A stretch of 64,000 nucleotides of DNA from Massilia violaceinigra. GTDB taxonomy: Bacteria; Pseudomonadota; Gammaproteobacteria; Burkholderiales; Burkholderiaceae_D. Position 1 is the stretch's first letter; every line of letters starts with the position of its first letter. Made by a program: the position numbers and the translations under genes. The notes under the pieces are model-generated. The model was not told the DNA's origin. It made no database searches and saw only the letters and a program-made list of their open reading frames with translations. Location of the stretch: assembly GCF_002752675.1 (NCBI RefSeq), contig NZ_CP024608.1, forward strand, positions 2,356,001-2,420,000, written 5' to 3'. Positions 16,535 to 26,432 of the stretch are shown here, one piece after another.

Positions 16535-17680
16535 ATGCGCCTTTCTAAATTTATCAGCGAAAATATCGAAGTGATCTTGCAGGAGTGGGAAGACTTCGCC
16601 GGCACGCTGCATCCGCTTAACTCCGCCACCAAAGCACAGCTGCGGGACCACGCGAAAGCCATCCTCGGTGTGATTTGCCTCGACCTCGATGCCGACCAGA
16701 GCGTCGAGGCAGGCATCGAAAAATCGAAGGGAAATGCCCCTGACGCGGGGGACGCAACGGCGTCCGAAGCCCATGCCGTCGATCGGCTGCAGGCCGGTTT
16801 TACTGTCGAGGAATTGATGGCGGAATTCCGCGCCTTGCGCGCCAGCGTGCTCAGGCTCTGGCAAGCCCGGGTCAAACAAGCCGACGAATCCGACCTGCAA
16901 GACATGCTGCGCTTCAACGAGGCGATCGATCAGTCGCTGACGGAATCGTTGTCCCACTTTTCCGCCATGCTGCGCGATTCCCAGAATGTCTTTCTCGCCA
17001 TTCTCGGCCATGACGTGCGCAATCCGCTGGGGGCGATCAGCATGGGAACCCAGATGATCCTGCAGGACACCACATTGCCGCCCAGGCACCTGAAGGTGGC
17101 CGCGCAGCTCCTGCGCAGCACGCAAAGGGTCACCGAGATCGTCTCCGACCTGCTGGACTATTCCACCAGCCACCTGGGGGGAGGCATTCCGGTCACGTTG
17201 GCGGGCTACGATTTATCGATGGAGTGCCGGTCGGTTGCCCAGGAAATGAAACTGTTTCATCCGGAACGCACGTTCAAGGTCGACGTGGAAGACGGCATCA
17301 CGGTGGTATGGGACCGCGCCCGCATGAGCCAGGCCCTGTCGAACCTGATGGCGAACGCGGTACAGCACGGCGCAGCCGGCAGTCCGGTCTGGGTGACGGT
17401 CAGCCGCCTGGGGGCCGATGTGGTGATGGTGGTCCAGAACGAAGGCGGGATTATTTCTCCGGACCGGCTCAGGGTCATGTTCGATCCCGGCAAGAGCTTC
17501 GTCATGAAGAGCACCAGCGAGCGCAGCGCCAGCCAGACCAGCAATCTCGGCCTCGGCCTCTATATAACCCACGAGATCGTTATCGCCCATGGCGGAAAAA
17601 TCTGGGTGACCTCGACCGAATTGGAAGGCACCACCGTCAAGGTGCAGATTCCCATGGTCGCGTCGGGACCCGCCGAATGA
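16535..17680 (+). CDS. cytoplasmic sensor histidine kinase
   Basis: A 381-residue histidine kinase without transmembrane helices. The N-terminal 140 residues (SKFISENIEVILQEWEDFAG onward) resemble the RsbRD/RsbR-type helical sensor domain. Then come the dimerisation H-box ILGHDVRNPLGAISMG (phospho-His near residue 158), the N-box ALSNLMANAVQHG, a modified G1 region and the G2 box SNLGLGLYITHEIVIAHGGK. ATG at 16535 was chosen because it follows an AGGA ribosome site; a longer frame opens at 16457. No response regulator is adjacent, so it is an orphan kinase. Confidence 0.88.
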   Translation: MRLSKFISENIEVILQEWEDFAGTLHPLNSATKAQLRDHAKAILGVICLDLDADQSVEAGIEKSKGNAPDAGDATASEAHAVDRLQAGFTVEELMAEFRALRASVLRLWQARVKQADESDLQDMLRFNEAIDQSLTESLSHFSAMLRDSQNVFLAILGHDVRNPLGAISMGTQMILQDTTLPPRHLKVAAQLLRSTQRVTEIVSDLLDYSTSHLGGGIPVTLAGYDLSMECRSVAQEMKLFHPERTFKVDVEDGITVVWDRARMSQALSNLMANAVQHGAAGSPVWVTVSRLGADVVMVVQNEGGIISPDRLRVMFDPGKSFVMKSTSERSASQTSNLGLGLYITHEIVIAHGGKIWVTSTELEGTTVKVQIPMVASGPAE

Positions 17681-17698
17681 GCTGGTGCACCAACGAAA

Positions 17699-17724
17699 AA
17701 ACGCCTCTTGCGAGGCGTTTTTCG
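17699..17724. terminator. bidirectional intrinsic terminator
   Basis: Hairpin ACGCCTC-TTGC-GAGGCGT with an A-run before and a T-run after (AAAAAACGCCTC...GAGGCGTTTTTCG). It can end transcription from the kinase on the plus strand and from gloA on the minus strand, which converge here. Confidence 0.85.
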
Positions 17725-17749
17725 TGAACCTCGGCGGCTGGCGGCGGCC

Positions 17750-18163
17750 TTACTCGTTCAAGCCGTTCGCGCGCACGCCATCCTTGCGCTCGATCAGTTC
17801 GATCTTGTAGCCGTCCGGATCGGTCACGAACGCAATGACGGTGCTGCCGCCCTTGACCGGGCCCGGCTCGCGCGTGACGTTGCCGCCATTGGCGCGCGCC
17901 GCATCGCACGCGGCCACGATGTCGTCGGCCGAGATGGCAAGATGCCCGTAGGCGCTGCCCAGCTCGTACTTGTCGACGCCCCAGTTGTAGGTCAGTTCCA
18001 ATTCCGCATGCTCGGGATTGCTGCCGTAGCCGACGAACGCCAGGGTGTACTTGTACTCCGCGTTGTCGCTGGTGCGCAGCAGCGTCATGCCCAGCACCTT
18101 GGTATAGAAATCGATCGAGCGCTGCAGGTCTCCGACCCGTAACATGGTGTGCAAAATCCGCAT
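17750..18163 (-). CDS. gloA: lactoylglutathione lyase (glyoxalase I)
   Basis: A 137-residue glyoxalase I, which isomerises the glutathione hemithioacetal of methylglyoxal to S-lactoylglutathione in the cytoplasm. The four metal ligands are in the expected places: His in MRILHTM, Glu in [10 protein letters not shown], His in [10 protein letters not shown] and Glu in [26 protein letters not shown] is the family N-terminal signature. Length matches the short Ni2+-type bacterial enzyme. Confidence 0.95.
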   Translation of the reverse strand: MRILHTMLRVGDLQRSIDFYTKVLGMTLLRTSDNAEYKYTLAFVGYGSNPEHAELELTYNWGVDKYELGSAYGHLAISADDIVAACDAARANGGNVTREPGPVKGGSTVIAFVTDPDGYKIELIERKDGVRANGLNE

Positions 18164-18262
18164 CGTAGTCCTTGGTAATCAGATCAAGCCACGATTTTAA
18201 GCGCTCCACCGATTCTCTGCCGGCCGCGCCCGCGTGCGGCGGGCGCGGCCGGCTGATGACGC

Positions 18263-20962
18263 TCAGGAACCGAAGTGGTAGTTGAGCTCCAGCCAGATCT
18301 GGCGTCCGACCGGGCTGTAGTTGCCGACCGGGTAGTTCGGCCAGCCGCCGGTGGTGTCGCGCTTGATGCGGTTGTTGACGTTATTGACCGCCACCGACAC
18401 CGTGGCGCGCTCGTTGACCTTGTACACGCTCGACAGATTGACCAGGGTGGTCGGCGACAGGAAGGCTGTCTGCCCGGAATTGGGCACCTTGCCGTAGCGC
18501 TGCGCGAACACGGTATTGGACCAGTTGCCCACGTTCCAGTTCAGGCTGGCGTTGAGCTTGTCGCGCCAGTCCTGGTTGGACAGGTCGTCCAGTTCATCCT
18601 TGAGCACGTCGCCGGCGAACTGGCGCGAATTCTTGCTGAACGACTTGGAGTAATTGCCCTTGAGCGTGAATTTGCCCCAGTCGGCCGTACGCAATGCGTA
18701 GCGTGCGCTCAGGTCGATCCCGTCGGCATCCTGGTAGGCGGCGTTGATCGGATTGACCCGGATTTCGCGGATCTCGCCCGGCTTGTTCAGCGCCGTCAGC
18801 GGATAGCGCTGGATGCGGCCGATGGTATCGAGGCAGGTCGGCGACGTCAGGTCGCCCTTGACTCGGCAGGCCGCTTCGTCGCGCAGCAAGGTATCGGCGC
18901 TCAGGTTGGTGACCAGATCATCGATCTTGATGTTCCAGTAATCGACCGAGACGTCGAAGTCCGCGCTCGGCGACCACACCGCGCCCAGCCCGTACGACTT
19001 GCCTTTTTCCGAGCGCAAGTCCTTGCTGCCGGTCTGGATATAGTCGCTGCCCGGCGACACGTTGGCGAACTCGCAGGTTTCGATGCTCTTGCCGGCCTGG
19101 GCGCAGCGGTAGTAATCGGTGCTCGACGCGTAGTAGCCGGTGCCGCGCGCCTTGAAGATGTAGTTCATGTCCGGGGCGCGGAAGCTGGTGGCGTAGTTGC
19201 CGCGCACCAGCAGCGGCTTGACGGGACGCCATTCGATGCCGGCGTTGTAGGTCAGCTTGCCTTCATTGCGGCCGGCAAAGTTGTAGCGATCGTAGCGGCC
19301 GGCCAGGGTCGAGTTCAGGTCCTTGAGCAGCGGCACGCTCGCTTCCACGCCCAGCGCGTAGCGGCGGCGCGAGCCTTCCGTGATATCGCTTTTCGCCAGC
19401 GTATTGAACACGCCCTGGTTGATGCGCGGGTCGGGTTTGTTGGCGAAGCGCTGGTGGCCGGCTTCGGCAATCGTCGCCAGCTTGACCGGGCCGGCCGGCA
19501 GTGCGAACAGTTCGCCCGTGGCGACCAGGCTCAGGGTCTGGTTGCGCGAGGTATCGTCGCTGTCGGCCTGGCCGGTGATGCTGTTGAATTCCTCGGGCGT
19601 GAGGCGCTGGGCCAGGCGCGCCTGATTCGGCGCGTAGATCGCGATGCCGTCCTTGTCGACGCCCAGTTTCGGCCCCAGGAAAAAGCTGTCGATATTGGCC
19701 AGCGCGCGCTGCACATGGCCTTCGCTCTTGTAGAACGAGGCACTGTAGCCGGCTTCATAGCGCCAGCCGGTGCCCGGAATGTCGCCCTTGGCGCCCAGCG
19801 AGACCGAGCTGGCCTGGTCATCCCAGGTGCGGTTGTAGCGCTTCACGCCGCCCATTTCCTCGGGCGAGATGTACTTGGTCCAGGCTTCGTACACGCCGCT
19901 GTTCTTGTTGAAGAAATAGCTGTTATCGGCCGAGGACGAGGTCCACGTCGGGCCGCGCGTGTTGTTGGCCGTCTTGTTTTGGCCGAGCAGGAATTCGGCG
20001 AACAGGTCGGTCGATGGCGAGAGCGCATAGTTGGCGCTGCCGAACAGATTGGTGCTGCGGTTCTTGGTCTGGGTGGTCCAGTAAGTCGGGCTGACCTTGT
20101 TGCTGGCGCAGTAGCTGCCTTTTTTGACGGTATGCTTGAACTGGCTGCCGCCGAACAGGTCGCCAAGCGCATTGCAGGCGTCGCCCAGGTCATGGAAGTT
20201 GCCGGTGTTGACGTTCTTGCGCGACAGGGTATTGGTCGGCGTGCCCTCGCGCACGGCCATGAAGTCGCGCTGGTTGCTCCACAGCGGCTCGCGGTCGAGC
20301 AATTCCAGGCTGAACACGGTGTTGAGTTTGTCGAAGCTGCGTCCGCCGCTGATCTGCAGGCGGCGGTCGCCCCCGCCGCCGCGCGAGGTGGTGCCGGCCT
20401 TGAGGTTGACGTCGACGCCGTCGGCCTTCTTCTTGAGGATGATGTTCACCACGCCGGCGATGGCGTCCGAGCCGTACACGGCGGAGGCGCCGCCGCTGAG
20501 GATTTCCACGCGTTCGACGATGCTCGACGGGATGTTGGCCAGGTTGGTGAAGTTGATCGCGCCTTCATAGGCAGTCGGGAAGTCGGCCAGGCGGCGCCCG
20601 TTCAGCAGGATCAGCGTGTGGTTCGGCCCCAGGCCGCGCAGGCTGATGGTGTTGGCCGATGGGGTGTGGGTATTGCCGAAATCGGCGCCGGTGGTAAAGC
20701 CGCTGTTCTGCGCCTGGTTGTTGAGGGCATCGAACAGGTTCTTGTAACCTTGCTTGGTGATTTCCTCGCCGGTGATGACGACCACCGCGGACGGGCCTTC
20801 GACGCTGGCGCGCGCGATGCGCGAACCGGTCACGACGACAGAGGTCGGGGTGGCTTGTTCGCCGGCGCTGGCGGTTTGCGCCTGCGCCTGCTGTGCCGAG
20901 CCGCAGAGCAAGGTGATTGCCGCTGCCGCCAGCGGCGTCAATTTCAAATTTGTGATTTTCAT
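18263..20962 (-). CDS. TonB-dependent outer-membrane receptor
   Basis: An 899-residue TonB-dependent receptor. A signal peptide (LAAAAITLLCGSAQQAQAQ) leads to a TonB-box/plug region (TSVVVTGSRIARASVEGPSA, VVVITGEEITKQGYKNLFDA, YGSDAIAGVVNIILKKKADG). A long beta-barrel follows, with RGNYATSFRAPDMNYIF and the C-terminal strand GRQIWLELNYHFGS ending without the usual terminal aromatic. The start MKITNLKL was used rather than the longer frame, because it begins the signal peptide. The plug resembles receptors of the large Xanthomonas/Massilia type, often for oligosaccharides or peptides; the ligand is unknown and no TonB partner lies next to it. Confidence 0.92.
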   Translation of the reverse strand: MKITNLKLTPLAAAAITLLCGSAQQAQAQTASAGEQATPTSVVVTGSRIARASVEGPSAVVVITGEEITKQGYKNLFDALNNQAQNSGFTTGADFGNTHTPSANTISLRGLGPNHTLILLNGRRLADFPTAYEGAINFTNLANIPSSIVERVEILSGGASAVYGSDAIAGVVNIILKKKADGVDVNLKAGTTSRGGGGDRRLQISGGRSFDKLNTVFSLELLDREPLWSNQRDFMAVREGTPTNTLSRKNVNTGNFHDLGDACNALGDLFGGSQFKHTVKKGSYCASNKVSPTYWTTQTKNRSTNLFGSANYALSPSTDLFAEFLLGQNKTANNTRGPTWTSSSADNSYFFNKNSGVYEAWTKYISPEEMGGVKRYNRTWDDQASSVSLGAKGDIPGTGWRYEAGYSASFYKSEGHVQRALANIDSFFLGPKLGVDKDGIAIYAPNQARLAQRLTPEEFNSITGQADSDDTSRNQTLSLVATGELFALPAGPVKLATIAEAGHQRFANKPDPRINQGVFNTLAKSDITEGSRRRYALGVEASVPLLKDLNSTLAGRYDRYNFAGRNEGKLTYNAGIEWRPVKPLLVRGNYATSFRAPDMNYIFKARGTGYYASSTDYYRCAQAGKSIETCEFANVSPGSDYIQTGSKDLRSEKGKSYGLGAVWSPSADFDVSVDYWNIKIDDLVTNLSADTLLRDEAACRVKGDLTSPTCLDTIGRIQRYPLTALNKPGEIREIRVNPINAAYQDADGIDLSARYALRTADWGKFTLKGNYSKSFSKNSRQFAGDVLKDELDDLSNQDWRDKLNASLNWNVGNWSNTVFAQRYGKVPNSGQTAFLSPTTLVNLSSVYKVNERATVSVAVNNVNNRIKRDTTGGWPNYPVGNYSPVGRQIWLELNYHFGS

Positions 20963-21124
20963 TGAGGTGCTTTTGGTAGTCAAAAACCAATGATACCAAC
21001 CAAGAATCACCTGCTGAACGATTGTTTTTGCGTTTATATATGCGAAATTGCACAACCGTGGTGCAAGGCTGTGCCAAGCGGGAGAAAGCCGGTTGCGCCC
21101 ATGGCGGGACCGGCCTGCCGGCTG

Positions 21125-21553
21125 TTACTCTTCCAGACGCGCGTCGAGCGTAATCGCCGCATTCAGCAGCTTCGAGACCGGGCAATTGTTTTTTGCACGC
21201 AGTACCGCCGCTTCGAACGCTTCCTGGTTCGCGCCGGGAATCGTCGCCACCAGGTTCAGATGCACGGCCGAAATCGTGAAGCCATCATCGGTCTTGTCCA
21301 ACGAGACGGTCGCGGTGGTCGTCAGCTTTTGCGCGGTCATGCCGGCTTCGCCCAACTGCCCCGACAAGGCCATCGTGAAGCAGCCGGCGTGCGCTGCGCC
21401 GATCAGCTCTTCAGGATTGGTCCCGGGACCGTTTTCGAAACGGGTGTTGAAACCGTACTGGGTATTGTCCAGCGCGCCGCTCTGGGTCGAAATGCTGCCT
21501 TTGCCATCCTTGATGCCGCCGCTCCAGACAGCACTTCCTGAACGTTTGATCAT
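21125..21553 (-). CDS. osmC: OsmC family peroxiredoxin
   Basis: A 142-residue OsmC-type peroxidase that reduces organic hydroperoxides. The two redox cysteines are in ELIGAAHAGCFTMALS and in RAKNNCPVSKLLNA, the positions of the OsmC subfamily rather than Ohr. The start MIKRSGSAVWSGG matches the family N-terminus and length. It is probably monocistronic, and stress-induced in known relatives. Confidence 0.93.
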   Translation of the reverse strand: MIKRSGSAVWSGGIKDGKGSISTQSGALDNTQYGFNTRFENGPGTNPEELIGAAHAGCFTMALSGQLGEAGMTAQKLTTTATVSLDKTDDGFTISAVHLNLVATIPGANQEAFEAAVLRAKNNCPVSKLLNAAITLDARLEE

Positions 21554-21661
21554 GGTGTTTCTCCTAAAATTTATTTAAGTTCAATTAAGCCATCATGCGC
21601 TGCGGCCACCGGTCCATCTGTTCGCCAGCGCACCATGAGCTGTAGCAATGCTGCGGTGCAG

Positions 21662-22963
21662 CTATTTTCCTGTGGGCGTGATGCGCCAGACCGTATTGCC
21701 GACGTCGTCGGCGACCAGAATGCCGCCGCCCTGATCCACCGCCACGCCGGCCGGCCGTCCGAACGCTTGCCCCTCGGCACTGAGAAATCCGGTCAGCACG
21801 TCTTGCGGCGGACCGTTCGGCTTGCCGTCCGTGAACGGCACGTAGATCACCTTGTAGCCCGAATACGGCTTGCGGTTCCACGATCCGTGCTGGCCGATCA
21901 GCGCGCCATTCTTAAATGCCGGCATCAGGTCGGCGTTATAGAACGCCAGCCCGAGCGACGCGGTATGCGCGCCGAGCGCGTAATCGGGCGTGAGCGCCTT
22001 GGCTACCAGATCGGGACGCGCCGGTTCGACCCGCGCATCGACATGCTGGCCGAAGTAGCTGTAAGGCCAGCCGTAGAAGCCGCCATCCTTCACCGAAGTC
22101 ATGTAGTCGGGCACGAGGTCGTTGCCCAGCTCGTCGCGTTCGTTCACGCTGGTCCACAGCGCCCCGCTTTGCGGCTGGAAACCCATGCCGACGGGATTGC
22201 GCAAGCCCGTGGCAAACAGGCGCGACTTGCCGTCGGCCGGGTTGAATTCCCAGATCGCGGCGCGGCCTTCTTCCTTGTCCAGGCCGTTTTCGCCGACGTT
22301 GCTGTTCGAGCCGACCGAGATATACAGGCGCGTGCCGTCGGGACTGGCCACCACGTTCTTGGTCCAGTGGTGATTGATCCCGGCCGGCAGGTCCATCACC
22401 TTGACGCCCTTGGCGGTGATTCTGGTCTGGCCTTCCTGGTACGGAAAGCGCAGCAGCGCGTCGGCATTGGCCACGTACAGGTCGTTGCCCACCAGCGCCA
22501 TGCCGAACGGCGAGAACAGGCCGTCGAGGAACACCGAGCGGTTGGCCGCTTCGCCATTCGGACCAGCCCCGCGCAGCAGGGTGATGCGGTTGGCGGACGG
22601 CACGGCCGCGCCGGCCTTTTTCATTGCAAGTTTCATCACCATGCCGCGCAGGCTGAAGCCTTCATCGGGCTTGGGCGGCTTGTTGGATTCGGCCACCAGC
22701 ACGTCGCCGTTGGGCAGCACGTACAGCCAGCGCGGATGCTCCAGCCCGCCGGCATAGGCCGCCACCGCCAGGCCCTGCGCCACCGCCGGCTTGGTGCCCT
22801 TGGGCCAGGGATCGGCCGGGGCGATGTTCATGGTCGGCAGCAGCGAGCGCGATGGCGCCGGCAGCGCCGGATTCGGGCCGAAGCCGGGCGGCATGGTCTG
22901 TGCGTGCGGGCTCAGCGCGGCCGCGGCCAGGCCGAGCGCCAGCACCAGGCGCGAACGCCTCAT
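21662..22963 (-). CDS. sorbosone dehydrogenase-like PQQ sugar dehydrogenase
   Basis: A 433-residue exported protein with a signal peptide (LVLALGLAAAALSPHAQ) and a six-bladed beta-propeller of the L-sorbosone/soluble aldose dehydrogenase type. Visible propeller blocks are GLEHPRWLYVLPNGDVLVAE, GPNGEAANRSVF, LFSPFGMALVGNDLYVAN, GINHHWTKNVVASPDGTRLY, GLRNPVGMGFQPQSGALW and SVNERDELGNDLVPDYM. Relatives use PQQ to oxidise sugars in the periplasm. Its ATG overlaps the stop of the small upstream gene by 4 bp. The substrate is unknown. Confidence 0.88.
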   Translation of the reverse strand: MRRSRLVLALGLAAAALSPHAQTMPPGFGPNPALPAPSRSLLPTMNIAPADPWPKGTKPAVAQGLAVAAYAGGLEHPRWLYVLPNGDVLVAESNKPPKPDEGFSLRGMVMKLAMKKAGAAVPSANRITLLRGAGPNGEAANRSVFLDGLFSPFGMALVGNDLYVANADALLRFPYQEGQTRITAKGVKVMDLPAGINHHWTKNVVASPDGTRLYISVGSNSNVGENGLDKEEGRAAIWEFNPADGKSRLFATGLRNPVGMGFQPQSGALWTSVNERDELGNDLVPDYMTSVKDGGFYGWPYSYFGQHVDARVEPARPDLVAKALTPDYALGAHTASLGLAFYNADLMPAFKNGALIGQHGSWNRKPYSGYKVIYVPFTDGKPNGPPQDVLTGFLSAEGQAFGRPAGVAVDQGGGILVADDVGNTVWRITPTGK

Positions 22964-23268
22964 GCTTCGTCCTTGCCCTTGGTCAGGTCGGACGGTTCGT
23001 GATGGCGCATGCCGCTGCCGGCGTCCGCCTTGGGCCGGGCCTGGCCCGATCCGGCGGTGGGCGCGACTTCCTCGACGCCGCGCATGCCGTGCATGTCGGT
23101 ATCGACCAGGCCCTGGGCCAGGTCGTCGGCGGCCTGCTTCATGACGCCGCGCGGTTCCTTGTCGTGCCCGTCCGGCGACTCGTCGCGCTCGTGCGGCAGG
23201 CGCTTGACGTCGTCGTCATGGATCTTGGCGTCGGTGTTGATTTTACGGTCTTGTGTTTCGGCTACCAT
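22960..23268 (-). CDS. small hydrophilic hypothetical protein
   Basis: A 102-residue, highly charged protein (KINTDAKIHDDDVKRLPHER, GVMKQAADDLAQGLVDTDMH) with no hydrophobic segment and low complexity, of the kind often disordered. The start MVAETQDR follows GGGAGCAGCACC, a good ribosome site; the frame is open upstream but without a comparable signal. Its stop overlaps the start of the sorbosone dehydrogenase-like gene, so the two are coupled. I do not recognise the family; similar proteins are often annotated as stress-related, which is only suggestive. Confidence 0.7.
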   Translation of the reverse strand: MVAETQDRKINTDAKIHDDDVKRLPHERDESPDGHDKEPRGVMKQAADDLAQGLVDTDMHGMRGVEEVAPTAGSGQARPKADAGSGMRHHEPSDLTKGKDEA

Positions 23269-23520
23269 GGTGCTGCTCCCTGTGGGTGAACTCATTGTGC
23301 AAATGGTATCGCTTCGTTGGGAAGGTGGCCGTTCAATTGACACGCCTGCGCACGGCGCCGATGCGCATTGCATGCACGCGCGGCTTGCCCGCGCGCGCCG
23401 CCGCACTTATACTGCGCCACTGTGGATGCATACAGTATTGCCGCCGACAGCGGCCGTATGGCAGAAGCAGGCATTATGGAGTAATCTCCTGCGTGTCGCC
23501 CCTCAACCGCCGAGAAGTCC

Positions 23521-24423
23521 ATGCCAGCTACGCAAGAATCGCCAAAAACCATCGCGCTCGTCGTGCGGCATAACACGGCCGGCATCGGCGAGCCGGTCGG
23601 CCGCCTGCTCGCCTTTCTGCAGGAGGCCGGCTACCGGGTGGTGTTCGAGAGCGAAACCGCGGCCCACCTCGGCCTGCCCGGGATCGAGGCGATGAGCGTG
23701 AGCGGCATCGGCGCGGTGGCCTGCGCCGTCATCGTCATGGGCGGCGACGGCACCATGCTCGGCATCGCGCGCCAGCTCGCGCCCTTCGATGTGCCGCTGA
23801 TCGGCATCAACCTGGGGCGCCTGGGCTTCATGACCGATATTCCCGTCGAACGCATGATCCCGGTCGTCGGCGACATCCTCGGCGGCAAGGCGCGCGCGGA
23901 AAAGCGCACCCTGCTCGAAGGACGCGTGCTGCGCGGCGGCGCCATGATCGCCTGCGGGCTGGCGGTCAACGATGTGGTGGTCGCGCGCGGCGCCGGGGCC
24001 GGCATGGTCGAGCTGAAAGTGGCCGTGGACGGCAACTTCATGTACAACCAGCGCTCCGACGGCCTGATCATCTCGACCCCGACCGGCTCGACCGCCTATG
24101 CGCTCTCGGCCGGCGGCCCGCTGCTCCATCCCAGCCTGGGCGGCATCGTGCTGGTGCCGATCGCCCCGCACGCGCTGTCGAACCGGCCGATCGTGGTGCC
24201 CGACAGCAGCGAAATCGTGATCGAGATCGTCAGCGGGCGCGACACCAGCGTCAATTTCGACATGCAGACCTTCGCCAGCCTCGCGCATGGCGACCAGATC
24301 GTGATTTCGCGCTCGCCGAACCACATCACCTTCCTGCATCCGGAAGGCTGGAGCTATTACGACACCCTGCGCGAAAAATTGCACTGGAACGAATATCCGT
24401 CGGGCGAGGGCAAGCTGCGCTAA
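23521..24423 (+). CDS. nadK: NAD kinase
   Basis: A 300-residue NAD kinase that makes NADP+ from NAD+ and ATP in the cytoplasm. The catalytic [11 protein letters not shown] motif is present, with [10 protein letters not shown] following and the substrate-binding block [20 protein letters not shown]. It heads the row nadK-recN-hemH-grpE-dnaK-dnaJ common in Burkholderiales, although the repressor gene hrcA, which often lies upstream, is not in view. Confidence 0.96.
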   Translation: MPATQESPKTIALVVRHNTAGIGEPVGRLLAFLQEAGYRVVFESETAAHLGLPGIEAMSVSGIGAVACAVIVMGGDGTMLGIARQLAPFDVPLIGINLGRLGFMTDIPVERMIPVVGDILGGKARAEKRTLLEGRVLRGGAMIACGLAVNDVVVARGAGAGMVELKVAVDGNFMYNQRSDGLIISTPTGSTAYALSAGGPLLHPSLGGIVLVPIAPHALSNRPIVVPDSSEIVIEIVSGRDTSVNFDMQTFASLAHGDQIVISRSPNHITFLHPEGWSYYDTLREKLHWNEYPSGEGKLR

Positions 24424-24476
24424 CCGCGCTGTCCCGCACGCCATTCCCCATTCGAATACTGGACTGACACACCTTC

Positions 24477-26147
24477 ATGCTGCGTACCCTTACCATCCGT
24501 GATTTCGTCATTGTCGATACCATCGAGCTTGAATTTTCCAGCGGTTTTTCCGTCTTTACCGGCGAGACCGGGGCCGGCAAGTCGATCCTGATCGATGCGC
24601 TGCAGCTGGCGCTGGGCGGGCGCGGCGACGCCAGCGTGGTGCGCGAGGGTGCGGCCAAGGCCGACATCACGGCCGATTTTTCGGTCGCCGCCTCCGCCCC
24701 GGCCCGTGAGTGGCTGGAACAGAACGAATTCGCCGTCGAGGAGGGCGGCGCCCTGCTGCGCCGCGTGATCGACAACGCCGGGCGCTCCAAGGCGTTCATC
24801 AACGGCGTCGCCGCCACCGCCGCCCAGCTGCGCGACCTGGGCGACATGCTGGTCGATATCCACGGCCAGCATGCGCACCAGTCGCTGCTCAAAAGCGACG
24901 CCCAGCGCGCGCTGCTCGACAACCAGGCCGCCTTCAAGGATGCCGGGGCCGGCGCCGATGCCCAGACCGTGGCCGCCACTCACAAGGCATGGCGCGCCCT
25001 GGCCCGCCAGCGCGAGGAATTCGAAACCAATGCCAAGAATGTGCTGATCGAGCGCGAGCGCCTCGAATGGCAGGTGGCCGAGCTGCAGAAGCTGGCCGTG
25101 AAACCGGGTGAATGGAGCGAGATCACAAACGAGCACAGCCGCCTGTCGCACGCCGCCAGCCTGCTCGAAGGCGCGCAGGAAGCGCTGGCCGCGATTTCCG
25201 AATCGGACCATCCGATCCTGTCGCAGCTATCCTCGCTCAACCAGAAGCTGGGCAAGCTGGTGGCCGTGGACGCGCAATTGCAGACCGTGCTCGATTGCAT
25301 GGAACCGGCCCGCATCCAGTTGCAGGAAGCGGTATATGCGCTGAATAATTACCTGGACCGGGTCGACCTCGATCCCGAGCGCCTGCGCCAGGTCGACGCG
25401 CGCATGGAAGCCATCCATACGACGGCGCGCAAGTTCCGCGTCACGCCTGACGAGTTGCCGGACGAATTCGCGAGCCTGTCGGAGCGCCTCCAGCAACTGG
25501 CCGACGCCAGCGACCTGGATGGCCTGCGCGAGCAGGAAGAGAAAATCAAGGCCAGCTACATGACGGCCGCGGCGCGCCTGTCGGCCACGCGCGCGGTGGC
25601 GGCCAAGCTGCTGGGCACGCAGGTGACGGCGGCCATGCAGGAGCTGAATATGACGGGCGGCAGTTTCGTGGTCGGGCTCAATGCCTGCGAGCCGACCAGC
25701 AATGGCGTCGAGCAGGTGGAGTTTCTGGTGGCGGGCCATGCCGGCGTGGCGCCGCGTCCGCTGGCCAAGGTGGCCTCGGGCGGCGAGCTGGCGCGGATTG
25801 CGCTGGCCATTTCCGTGATCACCTCGAATGCGACCACCACGCCAACCCTGATTTTCGATGAGGTCGACAGCGGCATCGGCGGCGCCGTGGCGGAAGTGGT
25901 GGGGCGCCTGCTCAAGCGCCTGGGCCAGGAGCGCCAGGTGCTGTGCGTGACGCACTTGCCGCAGGTGGCCAGCCAGGCCAATCAGCATTTCCAGGTGGCC
26001 AAGGGAACGACGGGGGAGGGCAAGACCGTCTCGCACATCGACGTGCTCGATAACAAGGCGCGGGTGGAGGAGGTGGCGCGCATGCTGGGTGGGGTGGAGA
26101 TTACCGCGACCACGCGCAAGCATGCGCGGGAGTTGCTGGCGCTGTAA
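24477..26147 (+). CDS. recN: DNA repair protein RecN
   Basis: A 556-residue SMC-like ATPase of double-strand-break repair. The N-terminal Walker A GETGAGKSILIDALQLALGG, a long central coiled coil (about residues 155-370), then the ABC signature LAKVASGGELARIALAI and Walker B PTLIFDEVDSGIGGAVAEVV are all present, with the H-loop CVTHLPQVAS. It lies about 50 bp after nadK and is probably co-transcribed. No LexA box was identified by eye. Confidence 0.96.
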   Translation: MLRTLTIRDFVIVDTIELEFSSGFSVFTGETGAGKSILIDALQLALGGRGDASVVREGAAKADITADFSVAASAPAREWLEQNEFAVEEGGALLRRVIDNAGRSKAFINGVAATAAQLRDLGDMLVDIHGQHAHQSLLKSDAQRALLDNQAAFKDAGAGADAQTVAATHKAWRALARQREEFETNAKNVLIERERLEWQVAELQKLAVKPGEWSEITNEHSRLSHAASLLEGAQEALAAISESDHPILSQLSSLNQKLGKLVAVDAQLQTVLDCMEPARIQLQEAVYALNNYLDRVDLDPERLRQVDARMEAIHTTARKFRVTPDELPDEFASLSERLQQLADASDLDGLREQEEKIKASYMTAAARLSATRAVAAKLLGTQVTAAMQELNMTGGSFVVGLNACEPTSNGVEQVEFLVAGHAGVAPRPLAKVASGGELARIALAISVITSNATTTPTLIFDEVDSGIGGAVAEVVGRLLKRLGQERQVLCVTHLPQVASQANQHFQVAKGTTGEGKTVSHIDVLDNKARVEEVARMLGGVEITATTRKHARELLAL

Positions 26148-26204
26148 GTCCCACCTGCATCGTTCCCGCTGCCCTCCAATCGGTCGTCCCCGCTACCCTT
26201 CGAT

Positions 26205-26297
26205 CCGTCGTTCCCGCGAAGGCGGGAACCCAAGTTCGTGCCGGAGCCGTTATCTGTACGCGACGAACTTGGGTTCCCGCCTTCGCGGGAACGACGG
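26205..26297. repeat. palindromic repeat pair, copy 1
   Basis: A 35-nt arm (26205-26239) and its exact reverse complement (26263-26297) around a 23-bp spacer. Each arm contains the small palindrome GTTCCCGCGAAGGCGGGAAC. Related units lie at 35661-37220 and 53911-53997. This is a REP/BIME-like intergenic element between recN and hemH. As a large hairpin it may also act on the recN transcript end. Confidence 0.85.
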
Positions 26298-26395
26298 GGC
26301 TTAGTTCGGCGGTCGGTGATTGTCGTGCCACCGGGTCACACCTCCTAAAACCGGTTCAACACGCCTAAAGTATGCTCGGCTTTAACCCGGAACCC

Positions 26396-26401
26396 TATAA
26401 T
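26396..26401 (+). promoter_or_regulatory. -10 box upstream of hemH
   Basis: A perfect TATAAT about 30 bp before the hemH ATG. No good -35 box stands 16-18 bp before it, so activation or an extended element would be needed. Assignment rests on the -10 alone. Confidence 0.4.
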
Positions 26402-26432
26402 ATCGGCTCTCCTTCTCACGATCGCCGCTCCC

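Noticed and set aside
18275..20965. 896-codon open frame on the plus strand
   Set aside because: It is antisense to the TonB receptor gene, made by the high GC content. The product is Arg/Ala/Val-rich with no domain.
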